From Cytophagales bacterium (GTDB lineage: Bacteria > Bacteroidota > Bacteroidia > Cytophagales > Cyclobacteriaceae), in NCBI GenBank assembly GCA_029262935.1, contig JAJCYK010000412.1, positions 1-5,480 of the forward strand: a DNA stretch of 5,480 nt. Direction: 5' to 3'. A program made the position numbers and the translations under genes. This document shows, in pieces, positions 1-5,230 of the stretch (within the stretch, counting starts at the first letter, position 1; each line of letters begins with the position of its first letter). The notes beneath the pieces are model-generated. The model made no database searches. It saw only the letters and a program-made list of their open reading frames with translations, and was not told the origin of the DNA.

Positions 1-361
1 AAATTGATCTTTTCCCATCGCGGTATAATCGCCAGGCATGACCCGCCAAATCTCCTCGGATAACCATTTCTACCGGTATTGGCGTGCATTTTTTGCCGAT
101 GGTAACGTGCGGGTGTGGCGTTGATAGCAACCAGTTTGGTACGATATCTTTTGTAGCATTTAGAAACTTAGCAGCAATTTGATTTAACACCTGACCCTTA
201 TGCGGAATGGGTCTTGGTAAAACTACGTCGAAAGCGGAAATGCGATCGCTCACCACCACTGCCATGGTATCAGAAAAATGGTATACGTCCCTTACTTTGC
301 CCCGGTAGAAGCTTTGCTGGTTAGGGAAATTGAAGTTAGTCTCTTTGATGGCCCATGTCAT
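1..361 (-). CDS. purC: Phosphoribosylaminoimidazole-succinocarboxamide (SAICAR) synthase, N-terminal part, cut by window edge
   Basis: PurC joins aspartate to CAIR using ATP to give SAICAR in cytosolic de novo purine synthesis. I translated this by hand from ATG at 361: 120 codons run open to the left edge. Visible landmarks are GKVRDVY (residues 21-27, nucleotide-binding glycine loop region), SDRISAFDVVLP (38-49), KGQVLNQIAAKF (55-66), DIVPNWL (72-78), and the SAICAR synthase signature region PVEMVIRG (96-103) followed by AGHAWRLY (106-113) and GKR (116-118). The spacing fits the roughly 310-residue PurC type common in Bacteroidota, so more than half the protein lies outside the window. The ATG at 361 fits the family start: only a short leader precedes the conserved NFNFPNQ stretch. 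It lies 50 bases after the stop of the repeat-protein gene. Residue 104 is Asp (codon GAT at 52-50), where I recall Tyr or another aromatic in relatives. Family assignment is near certain from the motifs. Confidence 0.95.
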   Translation of the reverse strand, partial: MTWAIKETNFNFPNQQSFYRGKVRDVYHFSDTMAVVVSDRISAFDVVLPRPIPHKGQVLNQIAAKFLNATKDIVPNWLLSTPHPHVTIGKKCTPIPVEMVIRGDLAGHAWRLYRDGKRSI

Positions 362-367
362 TGCCAG

Positions 368-375
368 CAAATTTA
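368..375 (-). promoter_or_regulatory. Candidate Bacteroidota -7 element in front of purC
   Basis: Reading the minus strand, TAAATTTG (375-368) matches the Bacteroidota -7 consensus TAnnTTTG exactly and is followed by C. It sits six bases before the purC ATG, so a transcript started from it would have almost no leader. No TTG lies at the expected -33 distance; only a T-run (398-391) is there. It could therefore be a chance match in AT-rich sequence. If real, it would let purC be expressed independently of the upstream genes. Confidence 0.35.
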
Positions 376-411
376 AGGAAGCGTGTCAGGAAAAAAAATA
401 GAGTAGCTAAA

Positions 412-1737
412 TTATTGTTTCAAAATTTCTTCTTTTTCTACCAGACCCCGTTTGAAGGTTGTTTTCTTTAGAAGTTCGCCCTGTTCATTGTAATATTCCC
501 ACACACCTAATTCCTGATCCTTAAGAAACTCCCCTTTAGAGGATATTTGCCCGTTATTATAAAACGCGGTATGTGGTCCAGTTTTTTTTCCTAGTTTGTA
601 ATGCGTCTCACTAGAGGTTTTACCATTGGAGTGATAAGTGATGGCTACGCCATGCTTCAGTCCTTGCAGAAAGGGTTGATGAGCGATCTTTTGCCCCAGA
701 GAATCAAAGGTGGTTCTTTCTAAGATCTTTCCATCTTGATAGACCTCAGTCTTACTTAAGGTTTCATTGTGGTGATAATACTTCCATTCACCGGAAGGTT
801 TGCCGTCTTTGGTAGCGGTAGATGCTGCTAAGACCCCATCTGGGAAATACATTTGTACTTTACTTTCTTTTTCTTGCTGACTATAATTTGCTTTCTGCTT
901 AATTGCGCCTGTTTCAAAATACTGAAAGTTTTCTCCTTGTCTTTTACCTTGTACATAAATGTACTGGTGTTTCAATTGACCAGAATTATAGTACCCTTTA
1001 TTATCTCCATGAAGCAAACCGTCTTCATAGTTGCCCGCCAAGACCAGTTGCCCTGATTGACTGTAAGTACGAAATCCTCCGGTCTTTTTCCCGCTTTCCA
1101 ACTGTGATTCTGTATCCAATTGTCCATCTGGGTAATAGGTTTTAAAGTAGCCGTCTACCAGCCCATTCGTATAATTGGCTTCAGAGCGCATCTGTCCATT
1201 TTCATAGTATTTTTTTGAAATACCATTAGGCTGACCATTTTTATAAGTGATTTCACTTTTTAGCTTGCCGTTTAGATGATATTCAACAATTTGCCCATCG
1301 GGTTTACCCCTGGCAAATTTGGCCTTGCTTTTTACATTCCCGTTGTCGAAGTATGTTGTAAGATCACCTTGGATGGTATCACGTTCAAAGTACACCTCTT
1401 GTAATAGGGTCCCATTCTGGGCATATGCCTGGACCAACCCGTGTCTTCTACCATCCTTGAAATTTGTAATCCGAAGAGCCGTGCTATCTGGATAGAACTC
1501 CGTAAAGGTGCCAAATTTCACACCTTCTCGAAACTGTCCTTTAATTGCTACCACTCCATTATTGTGATACTTAAAGTAGGGGCCATGAACTTTACTGGAA
1601 TCTTTGTTAAGAATTTGATACTTTTCTTTGAGCTGGATGCGCAAGGAATCGTGATACGTTCGTACCCAAGTCTGTCCAGACATTGATCCTAAACAAAACA
1701 TGAGGAGCACGGATAAGAAAAACAGTCTTTTCATCAT
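412..1737 (-). CDS. Secreted MORN-repeat (YwqK-type) protein with 16 tandem repeats
   Basis: The 441-residue protein is almost entirely MORN-like repeats of the type named 'toxin-antitoxin system YwqK family antitoxin' in databases (COG2849). An N-terminal signal peptide (about residues 1-21: MMKR, a hydrophobic stretch, then SMSG) is probably cut before Gln22, as is common in exported Bacteroidota proteins. Cys15 lacks a lipobox context, so a lipoprotein is unlikely. Residues 51-433 form 16 contiguous repeats built on G-x4-Y-x2-NGxL-x6-Y-x2-G. A short charged tail (434-441) ends the protein. The start was set at 1737 because the signal peptide begins there. The open frame continues upstream only to a TTG at 1794, which overlaps the thiolase and puts a non-signal stretch ahead of it. 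ATG at 1734 is equally possible. The gene follows the thiolase by 41 bases without a clear ribosome binding site. Function is unknown; a periplasmic or surface repeat scaffold is my inference. No toxin gene is adjacent. Confidence 0.85.
   Translation of the reverse strand: MMKRLFFLSVLLMFCLGSMSGQTWVRTYHDSLRIQLKEKYQILNKDSSKVHGPYFKYHNNGVVAIKGQFREGVKFGTFTEFYPDSTALRITNFKDGRRHGLVQAYAQNGTLLQEVYFERDTIQGDLTTYFDNGNVKSKAKFARGKPDGQIVEYHLNGKLKSEITYKNGQPNGISKKYYENGQMRSEANYTNGLVDGYFKTYYPDGQLDTESQLESGKKTGGFRTYSQSGQLVLAGNYEDGLLHGDNKGYYNSGQLKHQYIYVQGKRQGENFQYFETGAIKQKANYSQQEKESKVQMYFPDGVLAASTATKDGKPSGEWKYYHHNETLSKTEVYQDGKILERTTFDSLGQKIAHQPFLQGLKHGVAITYHSNGKTSSETHYKLGKKTGPHTAFYNNGQISSKGEFLKDQELGVWEYYNEQGELLKKTTFKRGLVEKEEILKQ
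439..1587 (-). repeat. Sixteen-unit protein-coding repeat array, period 72 bases
   Basis: Counting by eye, 15 units are exactly 24 codons and one (unit 13, beginning LERTTFDSLG) is 23. The repeats are diverged at both protein and DNA level. Units 4-7 are the most canonical (for example YYENGQMRSEANYTNG), and units 11-13 are the most degenerate. The regular period implies growth by unit duplication followed by long divergence, rather than recent expansion. Confidence 0.85.
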
Positions 1738-1778
1738 TTTAAAAAATACCCTTAATAAACGGCTATCAGAAAAAGTTA

Positions 1779-2957
1779 TTATACTTTCTCCCAAACCAAA
1801 GCGGAGGCTCCACCACCACCGTTACAAATTCCAGCAACACCAATAGTACCTTCTTTGTGATTCAAAACACTATTTAAGGTGGTTAATATACGAGCACCGC
1901 TACATCCTAAGGGGTGACCTAGGGCTACTGCTCCACCAAAGACATTTACTTTATCGGCGTCTAAATTTAGATTAATGTTGTTGGCTAAGGCCACTGCTGC
2001 GAACGCTTCGTTTATTTCGTAGTAGTTCACATCAGAACTCTCTATACCCGCATGAGCTAAGGCTCTTGGAATAGCTAAAGAAGGGGATGTGGTGAACCAT
2101 AGGGGATCTTGGGCAGCATCGGCAAAACCTCTGATCTTGGCAATTGGCGTGACTCCTAGGGCCTGGGCTTTCTCAGCTGACATTAAGACCAAGGCTGCAG
2201 CGCCGTCGTTTATAGTGGACGCATTGGCGGCAGTTACCGTACCTTCTTTTGAAAAGACGGGGCGTAAATTGGGTATTTTATCAAAATTTACATTTTTAAA
2301 TTCCTCATCTTCAGTCATAAGTACTGGTTCGCCTTTTCTTTGCGGAATTTCCACTCCAATAATTTCATTTTTGAAGTATCCAGCTTCCGTAGCTTCAGCT
2401 ACTCTTTTATAAGATGAGATCGCGTAGTCATCTTGCTGCTCACGGGAGATATTCATTTCCTTGGCGGTATGGTCTGCGCAATTACCCATGGCAAATTCAT
2501 TATAAACTTCCCAAAGACCGTCTTTTTCTAACCCGTCTACTAGGGTACCTTGTCCATATTTATAACCAAAACGCGCGTTGGGGACATAATAAGGGATGTT
2601 GCTCATGCTTTCCATGCCACCAGTTACCACTACATCGTTTATCCCCAACATAATAGACTGAGCACCAAGCATTACAGATTTCATTCCAGAGGCGCATACT
2701 TTGTTTACCGTGGTACATGGTACATGATGTCCCAATCCCGCTTGCAGGGCCACTTGACGGGCCGGAGCTTGTCCTAGATTGGCGGAGATCACGTTTCCAA
2801 TAAAAACTTCATTTACTTCTTTGGCGTCTACTTGAGCCCGATCCAAAGCCCCTTTAACGGCAATAGTTCCTAACTGGACGGCAGTGAATCCACGAAGCTG
2901 TCCGCCAAAACTTCCAATTGGGGTGCGCACGGCAGAGACTACATATACTTCATTCAT
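1779..2957 (-). CDS. Acetyl-CoA C-acetyltransferase (thiolase), ACAT1-like
   Basis: Cytosolic thiolase that should condense two acetyl-CoA to acetoacetyl-CoA or cleave 3-ketoacyl-CoA. The 392-residue length is typical. Catalytic residues are all visible: nucleophile Cys88 in NKVCASGMKS (85-94), Asn316 in NEAFA (316-320), His348 in GHPLGCSGAR (347-356) and the acid/base Cys378 in CNGGGGAS (378-385). GGMESMSNIPYY (113-124) and the glycine-rich end resemble animal mitochondrial ACAT1 more than FadA. A departure is Ala156 in AMGN, where biosynthetic thiolases such as Zoogloea PhaA and ACAT1 have His in an HMG motif; Met157 is kept. Substrate range is therefore uncertain, and atoB, phaA and fadA-type names are all possible. 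ATG at 2957 is chosen because MNEVYVVSAVRTPIG is the normal thiolase start. The frame extends to a GTG at 2996, but that would overlap the preceding TPR gene by 20 bases. With this start the gap is 19 bases, suggesting co-transcription. No strong Shine-Dalgarno is seen. Confidence 0.93.
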   Translation of the reverse strand: MNEVYVVSAVRTPIGSFGGQLRGFTAVQLGTIAVKGALDRAQVDAKEVNEVFIGNVISANLGQAPARQVALQAGLGHHVPCTTVNKVCASGMKSVMLGAQSIMLGINDVVVTGGMESMSNIPYYVPNARFGYKYGQGTLVDGLEKDGLWEVYNEFAMGNCADHTAKEMNISREQQDDYAISSYKRVAEATEAGYFKNEIIGVEIPQRKGEPVLMTEDEEFKNVNFDKIPNLRPVFSKEGTVTAANASTINDGAAALVLMSAEKAQALGVTPIAKIRGFADAAQDPLWFTTSPSLAIPRALAHAGIESSDVNYYEINEAFAAVALANNINLNLDADKVNVFGGAVALGHPLGCSGARILTTLNSVLNHKEGTIGVAGICNGGGGASALVWEKV

Positions 2958-2976
2958 GAGTGAGTTGTTTGTTGTA

Positions 2977-3912
2977 CTACCAATCGGGCTTTCCACTTAC
3001 TGGCCGTTTGGTAGCCTTTCGTTTGTTTTGTTGAATATACTGAACCTCCGCATTTCTCATAGCCTCCAGAATCATATCGGCTTTCTCTTTCGTAAAAGGA
3101 GGATCAGCCTGTTGCATGTCTGCTGGCTTGGCCTCTTCCGGCTCTTGTTGTTCGGAACTTTCTTCATCGGACTCTTTGGGATCTCCTTCTTTTTGATCTG
3201 ACTCTTCACTTTGTTCCTCTCCAGACTGCTCTTGTTCCTGTTGGTCTTCCCCTGATTGTTGTTCTTCCTGTTCCTGCTTTTGATCTTTCTGCTCCTGTTC
3301 TTCTTGATCCTTTTTGTCCTGTTCTTCTTGATCTTTCTTTTCTTGATCTTGTTCCTGGTCCTGGTCTTGTTTTTCTTCCTCCTTTTTTAAGAGGTTACTG
3401 ACAAGTTCGTAATTGAAACGAGCATCTTCGTTTTGAGGATTTGATTTAAGTGCAGATTTAAAAAGGCCTTTTGCTTGGGTCAGATTCTCTTTGCTGGGTT
3501 GAGGGCCACCACTTTGAAAAGCAATCACTCCCAGCTGATTAAATGCTAAAGATTTGATATTGTCTTGGGCCATCTCTGCTAGCTTCGAATAATGATCTTG
3601 TGCTGTTAGCAGATAGGATTTAGATAACTCATCTGAGACTGCCGCATTGGTATCGGTTTGGTTCTCCAGGCCTCTTACTGCTTGGTTATCGGTAGGATTA
3701 GTGAGGAGGTACGCGGTATTCGCATAATTCATCAACACCCCTTCTTCCTGTATTTTAAAAGAATCCACAAGTATTTTATAATGATCTAAGGCTTCCTGAA
3801 AGTTTCCGTTTTGATACGATCTCTCGGCCTCCGTCTTATGCTTATTGATTCTAGCGATGTTATTGAACAATCCTAAACTTGCTGCAAGAATTGTGACGAC
3901 AATCAATTTCAT
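2977..3912 (-). CDS. TPR protein with acidic low-complexity region, BatC-like
   Basis: This 311-residue protein has an N-terminal hydrophobic segment (about 2-19) that acts as a signal peptide or membrane anchor. A TPR-like helix pair follows at about 25-58 (AERSYQNGNFQEALDHY), with further helical TPR-type sequence at about 94-172 (FNQLGVIAFQSG, then AKGLFKSALKSNPQNEDARFNYEL). Residues 177-262 are a Gln/Glu/Asp/Lys/Ser low-complexity stretch. The end is a short conserved-looking block (277-311) with ILEAMRNAEVQYIQQ, a basic patch and terminal KPDW, which I recognise from BatC-type proteins of Bat (Bacteroides aerotolerance) loci. Its ATG overlaps the TGA of the upstream VWA gene (ATGA), indicating translational coupling and a shared complex. 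The likely role is a membrane-attached periplasmic adaptor for the VWA partner. Bat proteins were first linked to aerotolerance, but their molecular function is unsettled. The BatC assignment is inference from architecture and context. Confidence 0.85.
   Translation of the reverse strand: MKLIVVTILAASLGLFNNIARINKHKTEAERSYQNGNFQEALDHYKILVDSFKIQEEGVLMNYANTAYLLTNPTDNQAVRGLENQTDTNAAVSDELSKSYLLTAQDHYSKLAEMAQDNIKSLAFNQLGVIAFQSGGPQPSKENLTQAKGLFKSALKSNPQNEDARFNYELVSNLLKKEEEKQDQDQEQDQEKKDQEEQDKKDQEEQEQKDQKQEQEEQQSGEDQQEQEQSGEEQSEESDQKEGDPKESDEESSEQQEPEEAKPADMQQADPPFTKEKADMILEAMRNAEVQYIQQNKRKATKRPVSGKPDW
3127..3384 (-). repeat. Low-complexity acidic/Gln-rich coding stretch with 24-base tandem units
   Basis: This codes residues 177-262 of the TPR protein. 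The coding strand is strongly purine-rich and the plus strand pyrimidine-rich. An 8-residue unit (KKDQEEQD, then KKDQEEQE) recurs at residues 192-207. At DNA level a 17-base identical string occurs at 3293-3309 and again at 3317-3333, offset by 24 bases. This is a plausible site for replication slippage in multiples of 24 bases, which would lengthen or shorten the linker without breaking the frame. Confidence 0.8.
3909..3912 (-). other. ATGA stop-start overlap between VWA and TPR genes
   Basis: On the minus strand the TPR start ATG (3912-3910) shares bases with the VWA stop TGA (3911-3909). This four-base overlap is a classic arrangement for translational coupling. No Shine-Dalgarno stands just ahead of it (the preceding bases are AT-rich), so reinitiation after the VWA stop is the simplest explanation for TPR translation. 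Confidence 0.85.
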
Positions 3913-4877
3913 AATCTGATAATGTTAATTCTTATAAGAAAGTCCAGCACCATAAACAATAGGGCCAAACCTAGAAAATAGTAATACTTGTTAGTAGAAA
4001 CATCGACCACTCGAGTGTCTCTTAGCTCTCCTTCTATATTACTAATGGTACCAATTAAACGATTCACATCATTTTTAGTGCTATTGATTTCAAAATATTT
4101 ACCATCAGTAAGGCTAGCTACGTCTTTTAGGCTCTCTGCATTTAGCTTGGAAACGACTTCTTTCCCCTGTTGGTCTCTTTTAACTCCTGACTGGGTCACA
4201 ATGGTGCTTCCTTCTTGAGTACCTACTCCTAAGGTAAAGAGTTTGATACCTGCCGATTCGATCGCTTCCGCTGTTTCCTTAGTAGTTTCACCAAAATCTT
4301 CCCCATCGCTAATGAGCAAGATTACTTTTGATGTCTGTTGTGTGATGGTGGATTCTTTACCACTCAATTTTTCTAATGCCAACTTTAACGCCGGTGAAAA
4401 GTCGGTACCATTGCTTTCTACTAAATTGGTGTGCAACGTTTCAATAAACAAATTTAAAGCGCTTTGGTCATAGGTTAGGGGACACTGGACAAAAGCCTCT
4501 GAAGAAAATATGATTAACCCCAAGCGGTCGCTATTAAATGCCGCGACGATCTTTTTTAATTCAAATTTCACCTTTTCTAAACGACTGGGTTGTACGTCAA
4601 AGGCATTCATGGAAGCTGATAGATCCACGGCAATATAAATGTCTTTTCCTACTGACTTGATTTCTTGTGAGGATTCACCAAAACCGGGACCAAGCATAGC
4701 CACAATCAGTAAAGTAAAGTAGATACTCCTAACCGCCAGTTTGATAGCTACTTTACCAAAGCCTGTTCCCAAACGCTTAGACACTAAAAACATACGGGTC
4801 AGGTAGGCCAAGTATAAGCCAACAAAGATTATAATAAGTATTAATTCAGTATAGCCCAGCGATTTAGACCAGCTCAT
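3909..4877 (-). CDS. Membrane-anchored VWA-domain protein, BatB-like
   Basis: A 322-residue protein with two N-terminal transmembrane segments (about 10-28 and 47-64), a von Willebrand factor A domain (about 78-283) and a C-terminal transmembrane segment (about 299-318). A complete metal-ion-dependent adhesion site is visible: Asp85-x-Ser87-x-Ser89 in DLSASM, Thr158 in NGTDF, and Asp191 in SDGED. FDVQPSRLEKVK (93-104) and FVQCPLTYDQ (129-138) are typical of Bat-type VWA proteins. The stretch GKEVVSKLNAESL (238-250) before GKYFEI is closer, from memory, to BatB than BatA. The VWA domain should face the periplasm and bind a protein partner through Mg2+; the coupled TPR protein is the obvious candidate. 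ATG at 4877 gives a natural start ahead of the first membrane segment, with weak purine-rich GAAAGAAAA just upstream. It appears to be the first gene of its transcription unit: no MoxR ATPase, DUF58 or second VWA gene precedes it here. Confidence 0.9.
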   Translation of the reverse strand: MSWSKSLGYTELILIIIFVGLYLAYLTRMFLVSKRLGTGFGKVAIKLAVRSIYFTLLIVAMLGPGFGESSQEIKSVGKDIYIAVDLSASMNAFDVQPSRLEKVKFELKKIVAAFNSDRLGLIIFSSEAFVQCPLTYDQSALNLFIETLHTNLVESNGTDFSPALKLALEKLSGKESTITQQTSKVILLISDGEDFGETTKETAEAIESAGIKLFTLGVGTQEGSTIVTQSGVKRDQQGKEVVSKLNAESLKDVASLTDGKYFEINSTKNDVNRLIGTISNIEGELRDTRVVDVSTNKYYYFLGLALLFMVLDFLIRINIIRL

Positions 4878-4899
4878 AGTTTTCTTTCATCTAAAGGGT

Positions 4900-4930
4900 T
4901 AAAGATAACAAAGCGCATGCGAAGCATCAA
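4900..4930 (-). promoter_or_regulatory. Candidate promoter of the VWA-TPR-thiolase unit
   Basis: On the minus strand TTG (4930-4928) is followed after 20 bases by TATCTTTA (4907-4900), a 7-of-8 match to the Bacteroidota -7 consensus TAnnTTTG at an accepted spacing of about 17-23. Transcription would start near 4893, giving a leader of roughly 16 bases. The spacer contains the 8-base palindrome CGCATGCG (4914-4921), which overlaps a small ATGC-gaa-GCAT dyad (4917-4927). A regulator could bind there, but both are short enough to be chance. Confidence 0.45.
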
Positions 4931-5025
4931 CTGGTCTTATCAACCTAATTAAACCAAAATCAACGAACATCTGGCCTGAACCCCCTCTGGGAGAAGCATG
5001 GTGCGATTTGAATATTTATAGTTTT

Positions 5026-5045
5026 TTGTTAAAAATTGTTAAAAA
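5026..5045 (+). repeat. Perfect tandem 10-base repeat TTGTTAAAAA x2
   Basis: Two adjacent identical copies of TTGTTAAAAA, one helical turn apart, are followed by a partial third (TTC). The repeat lies between the two divergent promoter candidates, upstream of the lipoprotein promoter. Phased A-tracts at about 10 bases suggest bent DNA, or a site for a protein that binds on one face of the helix. It could also be simple AT-rich low complexity. Confidence 0.6.
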
Positions 5046-5083
5046 TTCTCACCAAGGATCAGATACAGGATATTTGTCAATAT

Positions 5084-5112
5084 TTGGACTCAATTACCTG
5101 CAAATAGATTTA
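5084..5112 (+). promoter_or_regulatory. Candidate promoter of the lipoprotein gene
   Basis: TTG (5084-5086) is followed after 18 bases by TAGATTTA (5105-5112), a 7-of-8 match to TAnnTTTG with acceptable spacing. Transcription would start around 5118, leaving a leader of roughly 110 bases. That is long for this group, so a nearer unrecognised promoter is possible. The alternative TATTTTTT at 5202-5209 has no TTG at the right distance. Confidence 0.35.
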
Positions 5113-5126
5113 GTATAAATTATGTA

Positions 5127-5183
5127 ATGAAATTAGCAACTCACCGTTACCCTAATACCTTGCCAGGAGTTTCTTACCGTTAG
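5127..5183 (+). CDS. Very short open frame (18 codons) in the lipoprotein leader, doubtful
   Basis: ATG at 5127 opens a frame reading MKLATHRYPNTLPGVSYR, ending with TAG at 5181-5183, inside the predicted leader of the lipoprotein gene. A T-run begins nine bases later (5193-5198), which invites the idea of a leader peptide with attenuation. However, only 3-base stems can be drawn before the Ts, no ribosome binding site is obvious, and the peptide has no run of one amino acid. It is most likely chance. Confidence 0.12.
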   Translation: MKLATHRYPNTLPGVSYR

Positions 5184-5230
5184 CACCGACGCTTTTTTCA
5201 TTATTTTTTAAATCTAACCAAATTACAAAA

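Larger units (their letters stand above)
4878..5230. other. Divergent intergenic region between the VWA operon and the lipoprotein gene
   Basis: There is no protein-coding gene in this 353-base stretch; I found only very short open frames on the plus strand. It is AT-rich, except for a GC-richer patch around 4971-5006. It contains a promoter candidate facing each way, a perfect tandem 10-base repeat (5026-5045), a pair of ATATTTG strings (5070-5076 and 5080-5086), and a T-rich run (5192-5209) before the lipoprotein start. I recognise no tRNA, riboswitch consensus or transposon end. Confidence 0.7.

Noticed and set aside
387..411. Possible terminator between the MORN gene and purC, suggested by an eight-T run
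   Set aside because: The sequence before the Ts forms only a TAG/CTA 3-base stem, with no GC-rich hairpin.
412..1737. Toxin-antitoxin system suggested by the YwqK family name
   Set aside because: The protein is exported, both neighbours are housekeeping enzymes, and no small toxin-like gene is adjacent.
1738..1794. Upstream extension of the MORN protein to a TTG start at 1794
   Set aside because: It overlaps the thiolase end by 16 bases, needs a rare start codon, and puts 19 residues ahead of a well-formed signal peptide that starts at the ATG at 1737.
2089..2412. Plus-strand open frame of about 107 codons opposite the thiolase
   Set aside because: Antisense shadow of a strongly conserved enzyme gene, with no family resemblance of its own.
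2958..2996. Upstream extension of the thiolase to a GTG at 2996
   Set aside because: It overlaps the TPR gene by 20 bases and adds 13 residues that thiolases do not have; the ATG at 2957 gives the standard 392-residue form.
2884..3201. Plus-strand open frame of about 105 codons opposite the TPR and thiolase genes
   Set aside because: It is the antisense shadow of two well-supported genes and arises from the low-complexity pyrimidine-rich strand; no recognisable domain or start context.
4971..5010. GC-richer patch that might be a tRNA remnant or gene fragment
   Set aside because: No cloverleaf arms or T-loop consensus could be found, and open frames through it are under 15 codons.
5165..5209. 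Possible attenuator or terminator before the T-run ahead of the lipoprotein gene
   Set aside because: Only 3-base stems (CGT/ACG or AGC/GCT) can be drawn before the Ts; far too weak for an intrinsic terminator.
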